Origin: an uncultured Clostridia bacterium
Lineage (GTDB): Bacteria; Bacillota; Clostridia; Oscillospirales; Acutalibacteraceae
Length of the DNA stretch: 36,771 nucleotides
NCBI GenBank assembly: GCA_945874765.1
Contig: CAMCHQ010000018.1
Span: 1 to 36,771, forward strand
Direction: 5' to 3'
Shown piece after piece: positions 16,121 to 25,246 of the stretch (the first letter of the stretch is position 1; the number at the start of each line of letters is the position of its first letter). Made by a program: the position numbers and the translations under genes. Under the pieces are notes generated by a model. The model was not told the origin of the DNA. It did no database searches and saw nothing but the letters and a program-made list of their open reading frames with translations.

Positions 16121-16945
16121 ATGCCTGATAATCTCAACTTAGACACAGGTGAAAGACGCATAAATGAGGCTGTTTGCATTGACACAAAGCGCATTTTTGA
16201 CAGTTGTGTGAGCAAGGATTGCCTTGAAGATTTAAGAGTTACATTTTTTTCAAAAAGTCAAAGGCTGATTGATGAGGCTGTGACGGTGAAAACAAGAGAT
16301 TGCTGTATTGAAGAGGTAAGCATTGACGTTGAGGAAGTTCCTTTCAACAGAGGCTTTTACAGCGTCGATATCACGTTTTATTTCAAGCTTTGCTTTGATA
16401 CCTATGCAGCACCGTGCACCACTCCTCAGGTGGCTGTAGGCTTTGCGAGATTTAATAAAAAATGTATTCTTTTCGGCTCTAACGGCGATGTAAAGGTATT
16501 CGTTTCAAATCCTGTCAGCGAAACAACCGATTGCCCCGTTGCACCGCAATATACGAACCCTGTTGCAAAAGTGCAGGCGGTTGATCCTGTTGTGCTTTCA
16601 ACCGATATTTGCGACAGCTGTGACTGCAATATAAGCGTTTGTTCGTCATTCCCGCAATCAATTCTTAATTCTGTTGAGGATACTATGCCGTCGTGCGGTG
16701 CTTCAAAAGCAATTCTCGTCACTCTCGGTCTTTTCTCGATAGTTCAAATGGAACGTGACGCACAAATTCTCATTCCGGCTTATGACTATTGTATTCCTGA
16801 CAGAGAATGTAATTGCAATACTTCTAATCCTTGTGAAACTTTCCAAGGCATTGATTTCCCGGTTGAACAGTTCTTCCCAAATGAAAAGGAAAATTGTTCT
16901 CCTTGCTGTGCAAAACCCGATTGCGACAACGATAATAACAGCTAA
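16121..16945 (+). CDS. Cysteine-rich protein of unknown function
   Basis: A 274-residue protein with 22 cysteines and no signal peptide or membrane segment. Cysteines are spread throughout, with a dense cluster CDSCDC around residue 170 and a cysteine-rich tail (CSPCC, then a Cys-Asp-Asn-rich end). The middle contains beta-rich stretches such as YSVDITFYFKLCFD and ILVTLGLFSIVQMERDAQILIP. I do not recognise a named family. Cysteine-rich cytosolic proteins without metal-enzyme motifs are often structural, for example in spore coats, but that is a guess. The ribosome binding site lies inside a terminator-like hairpin. The gene converges with malQ, and a bidirectional terminator separates them. 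Confidence 0.8.
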   Translation: MPDNLNLDTGERRINEAVCIDTKRIFDSCVSKDCLEDLRVTFFSKSQRLIDEAVTVKTRDCCIEEVSIDVEEVPFNRGFYSVDITFYFKLCFDTYAAPCTTPQVAVGFARFNKKCILFGSNGDVKVFVSNPVSETTDCPVAPQYTNPVAKVQAVDPVVLSTDICDSCDCNISVCSSFPQSILNSVEDTMPSCGASKAILVTLGLFSIVQMERDAQILIPAYDYCIPDRECNCNTSNPCETFQGIDFPVEQFFPNEKENCSPCCAKPDCDNDNNS

Positions 16946-16961
16946 AATAAAAGCTAAAAAA

Positions 16962-16994
16962 GCGTGCAAACCCTCGGGCTTGCACGCAATTTTT
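16962..16994. terminator. Bidirectional terminator between convergent genes
   Basis: GCGTGCAA (16962-16969) pairs with TTGCACGC (16980-16987), and an inner CCC/GGG can extend the stem past one mismatch. TTTTT follows at 16990-16994 on the plus strand. The A-rich stretch at 16944-16961 supplies a T-tract for the minus strand. It can stop both the cysteine-rich gene and malQ. Confidence 0.88.
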
Positions 16995-17011
16995 GTTTGT
17001 TTACTTTCTGT

Positions 17012-18535
17012 TTATTCATCGTCAAATGCCGGATACATTCTTCTGAAAAGGGAATTTATATGCTTGAAATATGACGAATCGATACTGTCAATTGTATCTC
17101 TCGTGGTTCTGAATCTCCAATTTTTCTCGGGAACACCCGGAATATTCATTCTTGCGTCGGAGCCGAAGCCGCACATATCCTGAAGCGCAATGATTGCAAC
17201 GTTTGACGAGCTTTTCCAAACCGTCTCGATAATTTTTCTGCAAGACGGACTGTAATAACCGCCTTCACCCCAGTTGTCACCGGAAAAACCGCAATATTCA
17301 AGGGCAAATTTTCTCTCCTGCTCGCTTGCTTCCCAAAGCCAACCCAAAATCGTGTTGTTATCATGAGTGCCGACGTAATTGACGCTGTTTTGAACGGCAT
17401 TGTGCGGCATATGGGAAGAGTCGGAATTAGGGTCAAATCCGAATTGAACAACTTTCATTCCCGGAAAGCCCGTATCCTCTAAAAGTTTGACTACGTCCTC
17501 GCCGAAAACGCCCAAATCTTCCGCTATAATCGGTGCATTCGGATATGCTTCAAACACCTTGTCAAAAAGCTTCATTTTAGGACCGTCGAGCCACTTACCG
17601 ACCTTTGCCGTTTTTGAATCTGCCGGCACTGCCCAGTATGACGCAAACGCTCTGAAATGGTCGATTCTTACAGTGTCGTAGAGCTTTAACGAGTGACCTA
17701 TTCTTGATATCCACCACGAAAAATTATCCTTTTCCATAGCGTTCCAATCGTAAATCGGATTGCCCCAAAGCTGACCGTCCTCGCTGAAATAATCGGGCGG
17801 TACACCTGCCACTTTTTCGACTTTCAACGTCTTTTCGTCTATTAAAAACATAGGCAAATTTGACCAAACGTCAACGCTGTCCATTGCAACGTATATCGGC
17901 ATATCGCCTATAACCGCAATGCCTTTTTTGTTTGCATAAGCCTTGATTTCGTTCCATTGTTTATAAAAAATAAATTGAACAAATTTCCAAAAAGCCGCCG
18001 AGTTTTCATAGGAATAAATGTTTTTTATACATTCAAAATAGTGGGCGTGCTCATCGCTCCATTCCCACCACGGCTTCATATTTTCCTCTTCCTTAACAGC
18101 CATAAATACGCTGTAATCGGTAAGCCACGGATTGCTTATTTCAAATTCTTTAATCTGCCTTGCAAGTTCGTCGTCTATGTTTAAAAAAGCTTTTTTCAAA
18201 AGTTCAAGCCTTTTTTTGCCTGCGTATTCGTAATCGGCAGTGTACGGTGTGCCGTCATAAAGGTTTGATTTGTAATCCTCTTCGCTGACAAGTCCCATAT
18301 CGTAAAGCCCTTTAGGATTTATGAAAAGATAATTTCCCGCAAAGGCAGAGGGTGAGCAATAAGGTGAATTCGCCCCGTCTAAAGGATTAAACGGCAAAAC
18401 CTGCCAATATGTAAAGCCCATATCCGCTATTTTATCGATAAAATGAATAACGTTTTCATCAAAAACACCGACGCCGTAGTCACTCGGCATTGAGCTGATG
18501 TGAAGCAATACGCCTGCGCCTCGTTTTTTTAGCAT
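17012..18535 (-). CDS. malQ: 4-alpha-glucanotransferase (amylomaltase, GH77)
   Basis: It transfers alpha-1,4-glucan segments between maltooligosaccharides in the cytoplasm, feeding glycogen or starch-derived sugar use. The 507-residue protein opens with GAGVLLHISSMPSDYGVG. The GH77 catalytic residues fit D292 in RIDHF, E339 in IIAEDLG and D392 in THDNNT. The start at 18535 matches the family N-terminus; an earlier in-frame start at 18571 would add twelve residues and nearly coincide with the predicted transcription start. It is the only minus-strand gene in the window. No amylase, phosphorylase or maltose transporter adjoins it. Confidence 0.95.
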   Translation of the reverse strand: MLKKRGAGVLLHISSMPSDYGVGVFDENVIHFIDKIADMGFTYWQVLPFNPLDGANSPYCSPSAFAGNYLFINPKGLYDMGLVSEEDYKSNLYDGTPYTADYEYAGKKRLELLKKAFLNIDDELARQIKEFEISNPWLTDYSVFMAVKEEENMKPWWEWSDEHAHYFECIKNIYSYENSAAFWKFVQFIFYKQWNEIKAYANKKGIAVIGDMPIYVAMDSVDVWSNLPMFLIDEKTLKVEKVAGVPPDYFSEDGQLWGNPIYDWNAMEKDNFSWWISRIGHSLKLYDTVRIDHFRAFASYWAVPADSKTAKVGKWLDGPKMKLFDKVFEAYPNAPIIAEDLGVFGEDVVKLLEDTGFPGMKVVQFGFDPNSDSSHMPHNAVQNSVNYVGTHDNNTILGWLWEASEQERKFALEYCGFSGDNWGEGGYYSPSCRKIIETVWKSSSNVAIIALQDMCGFGSDARMNIPGVPEKNWRFRTTRDTIDSIDSSYFKHINSLFRRMYPAFDDE

Positions 18536-18576
18536 AATCACTTCTCTTCTTTCTTTAAATGATTGTAACAAATGCT

Positions 18577-18605
18577 ATTTTATCATTAATATAAACAAAA
18601 ATCAA
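18577..18605 (-). promoter_or_regulatory. Promoter of malQ
   Basis: On the minus strand, TTGATT (18605-18600) and TAAAAT (18582-18577) are 17 bp apart, giving a start near 18570 and a leader of about 35 nt. I see no clear catabolite-response palindrome next to it. Confidence 0.6.
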
Positions 18606-18640
18606 TTATTTAAAATTATTATTTTATTAATAATTATATA

Positions 18641-18669
18641 TTGATTAAAGTATATATATTTGATATAAT
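18641..18669 (+). promoter_or_regulatory. Promoter of the miaB-mutSL operon
   Basis: TTGATT (18641-18646) and a perfect TATAAT (18664-18669) are 17 bp apart, giving a start near 18676 and a leader of about 80 nt before the TTG start of miaB. It is arranged back to back with the malQ promoter in AT-rich DNA. The leader contains only a minor GTGT-ATGC-ACAC inverted repeat (18690-18701). Confidence 0.7.
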
Positions 18670-18755
18670 ATTTTCCGTATAATGCGAGGGTGTATGCACA
18701 CATATTCAAGGTGCTCTCCCAACGGTGAATTTTTTTGAATGCGAGGGCAGAATAA

Positions 18756-20198
18756 TTGAGCGAGAATAATAAAAAAACACATACTGTTTCAAAGGAAGAA
18801 CTTGACAGGCAGAAGCAGTTTACGCAAAAGGTAAGCTCTGTTATTTCGGCTTCGTATGATGAAAAACCAAAGGCTTGCGTTATTACCTACGGCTGTCAGC
18901 AAAATGTGGCGGACAGTGAAAGAATTAAGGGTATGCTTGAGCTTATGGGTTATGATTTTACCGATAACAGGCTTGAAGCTAAATTGATTATCTTTAATAC
19001 CTGTGCCGTAAGAGAGCACGCAGAGGACAGAGTGTTCGGTAATGTCGGAGCACTTAAAAGTTATAAGCGTGAAAATCACGATGTCGTAATTGCTCTTTGC
19101 GGCTGTATGATGCAGCAACAGCATATTGCGGATAAGATTAAAAAATCATTTCCGTTTGTTGACCTTGTTTTCGGCACTCACGTTGTTCATAAACTTCCCG
19201 AGCTTCTTTACAGAGCGTTGACGGGCAAGAAGAGAGTTTTTGATATAACCGATACTGACGGTATCATTGCCGAGGGTATTCCCGTAAGACGTGACAATGA
19301 CGCTAAGGCTTGGCTTCCGATTATGTACGGCTGTAATAATTTCTGCTCTTACTGCATTGTGCCTTACGTAAGAGGTAGGGAGAGAAGCAGGCAGGTTGAG
19401 GATATCGTAGCGGAGTTTAAATGTCTTGTTGAGCAGGGATATAAGGAAATTACTCTTTTAGGTCAAAATGTTAATTCATTCGGTAAGGATTTGGAGCCGA
19501 GAGTTACTTTTTCAGAACTTTTAAGAATGCTCAACGATATTGACGGCGATTTCAGAATCAGGTTTATGACAAGTCATCCTAAGGACTGCACAAAAGAACT
19601 TATCGAAACTATGGCACAGTGCGATAAAGTGGCTGAGCATTTGCACCTTCCTTTCCAAAGTGGAAGCAACAGAGTGCTCAAAGCTATGAATAGGCATTAT
19701 ACGAGAGAACAGTATCTTGAACTTATCAAATATGCGAGAGAACTTATGGGTGATGAGCTTTCAATCACAAGTGATATTATCGTAGGCTTCCCGGGTGAAA
19801 CTTATGAGGAATTTAAGGAAACGCTTTCACTTGTTAAGGAGATTAACGCAACCCAGCTTTTCACGTTTATTTATTCAAAGCGAGAGGGCACTCCAGCCGC
19901 AAAGATGGACGACCCCGTACCGCCTGAAGAAAAGTCAAGATGGTTTAAAGAACTTACCGATTTGCAGGAAACTATAAGCGCAAGCCAAATGAAACTTCAT
20001 CAGGGCAAGACTTATAAGTGTTATGTTTACGGTAAGGGCAAATTGGGAGATAATTATATTGCCGCAAGAAATGACGGTAATTTGATTATAGAATTTGAGG
20101 GTGACGAAAGCCTTATCGGCACCTTCCAAAACATTAAAGTAATCGAACCGCTTACGTTTGTTATGAGGGGCGAATTAGTAAAGGAGAAACAATTATGA
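18756..20198 (+). CDS. miaB: tRNA-2-methylthio-N6-dimethylallyladenosine synthase
   Basis: A radical-SAM methylthiotransferase that converts i6A to ms2i6A at tRNA position 37. Of its 480 residues, cysteines 47, 83 and 117 (YGCQQN, NTCAVRE, CGCM) would hold the auxiliary 4Fe-4S cluster. The radical-SAM motif is CNNFCSYC at 193-200, and a TRAM RNA-binding domain ends the protein. The start is TTG with GAGGG about 8 nt upstream; the nearest ATG (18739) is out of frame. Its stop overlaps the next start in ATGA. miaA, which makes the substrate i6A, lies in the same operon. Confidence 0.95.
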   Translation: MSENNKKTHTVSKEELDRQKQFTQKVSSVISASYDEKPKACVITYGCQQNVADSERIKGMLELMGYDFTDNRLEAKLIIFNTCAVREHAEDRVFGNVGALKSYKRENHDVVIALCGCMMQQQHIADKIKKSFPFVDLVFGTHVVHKLPELLYRALTGKKRVFDITDTDGIIAEGIPVRRDNDAKAWLPIMYGCNNFCSYCIVPYVRGRERSRQVEDIVAEFKCLVEQGYKEITLLGQNVNSFGKDLEPRVTFSELLRMLNDIDGDFRIRFMTSHPKDCTKELIETMAQCDKVAEHLHLPFQSGSNRVLKAMNRHYTREQYLELIKYARELMGDELSITSDIIVGFPGETYEEFKETLSLVKEINATQLFTFIYSKREGTPAAKMDDPVPPEEKSRWFKELTDLQETISASQMKLHQGKTYKCYVYGKGKLGDNYIAARNDGNLIIEFEGDESLIGTFQNIKVIEPLTFVMRGELVKEKQL

Positions 20199-20608
20199 GT
20201 ATTGAATCAGCACTCAGAGAATTAGGCAAAGAAATTCAGAAGGACGAGCGTTTTATCGCTCTTCAGGCTGCTGCAAAGGCAAATGATGCAGATGAGTCAC
20301 TTCAGCAGCAAATGCAGGAGATGCAGCTTATCTCTCTTAAATATCAGCAGGAAGCTGAAAAGGGTGAGGAAGCATCACAGGACAGAATTAAGGAACTTCA
20401 GGACGATTATCAGAAGCTTTATACAGAGATTATGGCAGGCGAGAATATGCAAAACTATTCTGCCGCAGCATCTGAAATGGAAAAGATGGCTCAGTATATC
20501 AGCGGTATGATAGGTCTTTTCTTCGACGGTCAGGACGCAGAGACATGCGAGCTTCCACCTCAGGACGCTTGCACTCACGATTGCTCAACCTGCGGCGGCT
20601 GCCACTAA
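20195..20608 (+). CDS. YlbF/YmcA (RicA/RicF)-family protein with cysteine tail
   Basis: A 137-residue mostly helical protein rich in Glu, Gln and Ala. It ends in a cysteine-rich tail, with Cys at 118, 126, 130, 133 and 136 (CTHDCSTCGGCH). Its position directly after miaB and before mutS matches ymcA in Bacillus subtilis. In that species YmcA (RicA), YlbF (RicF) and YaaT (RicT) form a complex that carries Fe-S clusters through such cysteines and acts in mRNA maturation with RNase Y. AAAGGAG precedes the ATG, and the start overlaps the miaB stop by 4 nt. Family assignment combines composition and synteny; which Ric protein it equals is open. Confidence 0.75.
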   Translation: MSIESALRELGKEIQKDERFIALQAAAKANDADESLQQQMQEMQLISLKYQQEAEKGEEASQDRIKELQDDYQKLYTEIMAGENMQNYSAAASEMEKMAQYISGMIGLFFDGQDAETCELPPQDACTHDCSTCGGCH

Positions 20609-20674
20609 TTAAAAATTCTCGGTGTGCTCTTTAGTGTACCGAGTAAAAATCACTTGAAAAAAGGAGGAACAAAA

Positions 20675-23317
20675 ATGGCTAAGAAGGACAGTAAGCTGTC
20701 ACCTATGATGGCACAATATTTTGAGGTGAAAAGTAAATATCCCGATACGATTTTGTTCTTCCGTGTCGGTGATTTTTATGAGATGTTTTTTGACGACGCC
20801 AAACTCGCTTCGGCGGAACTTGATTTGGTGCTTACGGGTAAGGATTGCGGTCAGGAGGAGCGTGCCCCGATGTGCGGCGTACCTTTCCACAGCGCAGATA
20901 ACTATATTGCAAAACTTGTAAGCCACGGTCATAAGGTTGCCATTTGCGAGCAGACGGAGGACCCGAGCAAAGCGACCGGTCTTGTTAAAAGAGATGTCAT
21001 AAGAGTCATGACCCCCGGTACGGTAATTGAGAGTAATATGCTCGATGACGGCGCTAACAATTACCTTTGTGCCATTTATAAAAATGCCGATAAAACAAAA
21101 GCGGGCTTGTGCTTTGCCGATGTTTCTACAGGTGAGTTTCATATCACTTCGCTAAATACACCGCCTATTCAAAGGCAGATTTTAAACGAACTTTATACAT
21201 ACACCCCACGTGAGATTATAGTTAATAACGACGGCTTTGATATGTCGCTTCTTGACAGTTATACTAAGAGGGTTGACGCTCATCTTGAGGTTGTAAGCGC
21301 AGATAAGTTTGATTATGAAACGGCATTGAAACTTATTAATGAGAATTTAAGCCCTGCCGAGATTGAAGAACTTAATGTAAGCGAAAACGAAATTGCCGTT
21401 TGTGCTCTCGGTGCGGTTATTCTTTATCTTAAAGATACGCAGAGAAAAGACGAGATTGAGGCGCCGAGTGAGCTTGAAATGTACGACGCTGAAAAGTATA
21501 TGAAGCTTGATATGTCGGCAAGGCGTAATCTTGAACTTACAAAATCAATGATGACGGGTGATAAAAGACATTCGCTTTTGTGGGTAATTGATAAGACTAA
21601 AACGGCAGCAGGTAAAAGAATGATTCGTTCTTGGCTTGAAAGACCGCTTATGTCTATTGCGAAAATTACCAAACGTCAAAATGCTGTAGGTGAACTTTGC
21701 GACAATCCTATTCTTCGTGACGAAATCAGGCAGGCGCTTACGGGTATCAGCGATATTGAGAGACTTCTTACAAGGATTGTTTATTCAACGGCTAATGCAA
21801 AGGAACTTAAATCGCTTCAATCAACGCTTGAAAAACTTCCGTCAATCAAGGCGCAGCTTGCAAATTCCTCGTCTTATCTTTTAAAAGCTGTTTATAACGA
21901 TATCGACTTGCTTGAAGATGTAAGAAGCCTTATCGACAGTGCAATTGTTGACGAGCCGCCGTTCACCGTTCGTGAGGGTGGAATGATTAAAGAGGGCTTT
22001 GATAAGGACATTGACGAGCTTAAATCGATTATGAATGACGGCGCAGGTATAATCGCTTCAATTGAAAACGAACAAAGGGAACTTACCGGCATACCTAAGC
22101 TTAAAGTCGGATATAACAAAGTTTTCGGCTACTATATCGAGGTTACAAATTCGTATAAGGACTTGGTACCCGAAACTTACATAAGAAAGCAAACGCTTAC
22201 AAATTGCGAAAGATATATTACTCAGGAACTTAAAGACTTGGAGGGTAAGATTATCGGCGCAAAGGAAAGATGTATTGCGCTTGAATATCAAATGCTTTGC
22301 AAAATAAGAGAAAGCATTTCAAACGAGGTTAAAAGGCTTCAAAAAACGGCACGTGCGCTTGCAACGCTTGACGTTTTGGCTTCTCTTGCAGAAGTTGCGG
22401 TTAATAATAACTACGTTTGCCCTCAGATTACAAATGACGGCACAATAAATATCAAGGACGGCAGGCACCCTGTTGTTGAAGCGCTTTTGGAGGACGCACC
22501 GTTTGTTCCGAATGACGCTAAGCTTGACCTTGATGAAAACAGATGTGAAATAATTACCGGTCCGAATATGGCAGGTAAATCAACATATATGAGGCAGATT
22601 GCACTTATAACTCTTTTGGCGCAGATAGGCTCGTTCGTTCCGGCGAAGAGTGCGCAAATCGGAATTGTTGACGCAATTTATACAAGAGTAGGTGCAAGCG
22701 ATGACCTTGCAACAGGACAGTCAACCTTTATGGTTGAAATGAATGAGGTTGCCGAGATACTTAAAAATGCAACAAGCCGTTCGCTTATAATTCTTGACGA
22801 AATCGGACGTGGTACTTCCACATTTGACGGAATGAGTATAGCAAGGGCGGTGCTTGAATTTGTTTGCAAGAAAAAAACGCTCGGTGCAAAATCACTTTTC
22901 GCAACTCATTATCATGAGCTTACTGTTATGGAGGGACTTCTTGACGGAGTTAAGAATTATTCTATAGCGGTTAAGAAACGTGGCGACGATATAACGTTTT
23001 TGAGAAAAATTGTTAAAGGCGGAGCGGACCAAAGTTTCGGTATCGAGGTTGCAAAGCTTGCAGGTGTTCCCGAAAGCGTTGTCAAGCGTGCAAAGGTTAT
23101 CCTTAAAGAACTTGAAGCAAATTCAACTCCTATTGAGTTTGCGGCAGAAAATGAAGCCGATGATGACGAGCAGGGTGACATTCAATATAATTTCACCGCA
23201 CAAGGCACCGATGAAATACTTGAAATACTTAAAGCAACAGATATAAATTCAATCACTCCTATGGAAGCGCTTCAAACATTGTTTGACTTGAAGCAAAAAG
23301 CTCAGGAGCTTGAATAA
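20675..23317 (+). CDS. mutS: DNA mismatch repair protein MutS
   Basis: It recognises mismatches and small loops, and recruits MutL on ATP binding. The 880-residue protein has the mismatch-probing Phe-x-Glu motif in GDFYEMF (F34, E36), a Walker A loop GPNMAGKST near residue 630, Walker B DEIGRGTSTFDG near 708 and ATHYHEL after it. The start at 20675 has AAGGAGG 6 nt upstream; an earlier in-frame start at 20624 lies inside a hairpin and adds seventeen unconserved residues. mutL follows after 25 nt. Confidence 0.97.
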   Translation: MAKKDSKLSPMMAQYFEVKSKYPDTILFFRVGDFYEMFFDDAKLASAELDLVLTGKDCGQEERAPMCGVPFHSADNYIAKLVSHGHKVAICEQTEDPSKATGLVKRDVIRVMTPGTVIESNMLDDGANNYLCAIYKNADKTKAGLCFADVSTGEFHITSLNTPPIQRQILNELYTYTPREIIVNNDGFDMSLLDSYTKRVDAHLEVVSADKFDYETALKLINENLSPAEIEELNVSENEIAVCALGAVILYLKDTQRKDEIEAPSELEMYDAEKYMKLDMSARRNLELTKSMMTGDKRHSLLWVIDKTKTAAGKRMIRSWLERPLMSIAKITKRQNAVGELCDNPILRDEIRQALTGISDIERLLTRIVYSTANAKELKSLQSTLEKLPSIKAQLANSSSYLLKAVYNDIDLLEDVRSLIDSAIVDEPPFTVREGGMIKEGFDKDIDELKSIMNDGAGIIASIENEQRELTGIPKLKVGYNKVFGYYIEVTNSYKDLVPETYIRKQTLTNCERYITQELKDLEGKIIGAKERCIALEYQMLCKIRESISNEVKRLQKTARALATLDVLASLAEVAVNNNYVCPQITNDGTINIKDGRHPVVEALLEDAPFVPNDAKLDLDENRCEIITGPNMAGKSTYMRQIALITLLAQIGSFVPAKSAQIGIVDAIYTRVGASDDLATGQSTFMVEMNEVAEILKNATSRSLIILDEIGRGTSTFDGMSIARAVLEFVCKKKTLGAKSLFATHYHELTVMEGLLDGVKNYSIAVKKRGDDITFLRKIVKGGADQSFGIEVAKLAGVPESVVKRAKVILKELEANSTPIEFAAENEADDDEQGDIQYNFTAQGTDEILEILKATDINSITPMEALQTLFDLKQKAQELE

Positions 23318-23342
23318 ATTTTAGAAAAAGGAGGGCGCTTTA

Positions 23343-25244
23343 ATGGCAAAAATTAATGTTTTACCGAAAGAAATATATCAGCTTATAGCAGCAGGCGAAG
23401 TCGTTGAACGTCCTTCGAGCGTTGTTAAAGAAATGATTGAAAATTCGCTTGACGCAGGGGCGAAAAATATTACTCTTGAAATTAAAAACGGCGGTTCAAC
23501 GTATATCAGAATTACGGATGACGGCTGCGGAATTGAAAGAGATGATGTTAGAAAAGTATTTATTTCCCACGCTACAAGCAAGATTTCAAAAAAAGACGAT
23601 TTAAATTCAATCGGTACTCTCGGTTTCAGGGGCGAGGCTATGGCTTCTATTTCAGCAGTAGCCAAGGTTGAATTGTTGACTAAAGCCGAGAATGAAGAAA
23701 TCGGCACAAGATATGAAATTGCAGGCGGTGAGGAGCTTGAGTTTGACGACGCAGGTTGCCCTAACGGAACTACGATTGTGGTGCGTGATATTTTCTTCAA
23801 TACCCCTGCAAGAATGAAATTTTTGAAAAAAGACGTTACAGAGGGCAATCAGGTGGCGGGCATTGTTGATAGAATGGCAATATCCCACCCTGAAATATCA
23901 TTTAGATTTATTCGTGACGGCAAGCAAATGCTTATCACTTCGGGTAACGGCGACTTGAAATCAACTATTTATTCGGTTTTGGGCAAGGAAATGAGCGACA
24001 GCTTGATGAGTGTTGATTATTCTTATGAAAATATGAGACTTACGGGTTTCGTTTCAAAGCCGACTGCTTCAAGAAAGAGCAGGGCAGGTCAGTTTTTCTA
24101 TATCAACAACCGTATCGTTAAGTCGAAAACGGCTATGGCTGCTTTGGAGCAGGCTTATAAAAACACAATTATGGTAGGTCGCTTTCCCGCTTGCGTGCTT
24201 AATATCGAACTTGACCCGTCGCAGGTTGACGTAAACGTTCACCCGGCTAAAACAGAGGTTAGATTTGCTAATGAAAAGCCTATATTTAATCTTGTTTATT
24301 ACGGTGTTAAAACGGCAATAGAAAACGACAGAACTGTCAAAGAGGTTGAATTTAAAGAAAAACCTATTTATCAGAAATCAAACGTTTATCAAAATGATGA
24401 CAATAAATCATTTCAGGCAAAATTCGATTTCTTTAAAAAGAAAGACGAGCCGCCTTCCCAGCAGGTTATTAAGACTAAGCCGAGAGAAGACTTTTGGAGA
24501 GTTGAAGCGCCGAAGCCGGAATATAAAATCACAAGAGATGATAAGCCTAAGGCTGATATAAATATCGAATATAAAGAGCCGGAGAACTTTGCTCCTGCTC
24601 AAAAAGAGGAAATACCAAAGGCGCAGGCAGATGAAAAGGTGGTAATCACCGATGAAAAGGATAATGAAAACGTTATTCCTGATTTCAAGCTTATCGGCGA
24701 GGCTTTTAAAACATATTTGATTGTTGAAATAGAAAATGAGCTTTATTTTATCGACAAGCACGCCGCTCACGAAAGAATGAATTTTGAACGTTTTAAATCG
24801 CAGGCAACGGTTGAAACTCAAATGCTTTTAGCGCCCGTTGTCGTTAATCTTACCAAAGATGAATTTATTGCAATAAGCGAAAATATCGACCTTATTAAAC
24901 AGTGCGGTTTTGAACTTGAAGAATTCGGCGAAAGTCAAATTATCGTTCGTGCGATACCGAGCCTTGTTGACGGTGACAGCGTTAAGGATTTAATGCTTGA
25001 AATTGCGCAAAAACTTCTTGAACATAAAACCGATATTTTACCTGATAAAATTGATTGGATATATCATTCGGCTTCTTGCCGAGGTGCCGTTAAAGCAGGC
25101 GATTATACTTCAAGGCAAGAGCAGGAAATGTTTGTTAAAAAACTTCTTGCAATGCCGAATATTCGCTTTTGTCCGCACGGCAGACCCGTGTTTATAAAAA
25201 TGAGCAAATACGATATTGAAAAGCAGTTTGGCAGAGTGACTTGA
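23343..25244 (+). CDS. mutL: DNA mismatch repair endonuclease MutL
   Basis: A GHKL ATPase that couples MutS recognition to strand incision. The N-terminal ATPase motifs are ENSLDAGA, DDGCGI and GFRGEA. A charged, low-complexity linker spans about residues 340-445. The C-terminal domain has DKHAAHERMNFE near residue 470, matching the DQHAx2Ex4E endonuclease motif, plus SCRGAVKAGD and CPHGRPV. It is therefore a nicking MutL of the kind found in species without MutH. GGAGG precedes the ATG. Its stop lies 2 nt before the miaA ATG. Confidence 0.97.
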   Translation: MAKINVLPKEIYQLIAAGEVVERPSSVVKEMIENSLDAGAKNITLEIKNGGSTYIRITDDGCGIERDDVRKVFISHATSKISKKDDLNSIGTLGFRGEAMASISAVAKVELLTKAENEEIGTRYEIAGGEELEFDDAGCPNGTTIVVRDIFFNTPARMKFLKKDVTEGNQVAGIVDRMAISHPEISFRFIRDGKQMLITSGNGDLKSTIYSVLGKEMSDSLMSVDYSYENMRLTGFVSKPTASRKSRAGQFFYINNRIVKSKTAMAALEQAYKNTIMVGRFPACVLNIELDPSQVDVNVHPAKTEVRFANEKPIFNLVYYGVKTAIENDRTVKEVEFKEKPIYQKSNVYQNDDNKSFQAKFDFFKKKDEPPSQQVIKTKPREDFWRVEAPKPEYKITRDDKPKADINIEYKEPENFAPAQKEEIPKAQADEKVVITDEKDNENVIPDFKLIGEAFKTYLIVEIENELYFIDKHAAHERMNFERFKSQATVETQMLLAPVVVNLTKDEFIAISENIDLIKQCGFELEEFGESQIIVRAIPSLVDGDSVKDLMLEIAQKLLEHKTDILPDKIDWIYHSASCRGAVKAGDYTSRQEQEMFVKKLLAMPNIRFCPHGRPVFIKMSKYDIEKQFGRVT

Positions 25245-25246
25245 TT

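Noticed and set aside
20618-20643. Hairpin CTCGGT/ACCGAG between the YmcA-like gene and mutS as a terminator
   Set aside because: Only 6 strong pairs, a 14-nt loop and no T-tract; transcription probably continues into mutS.
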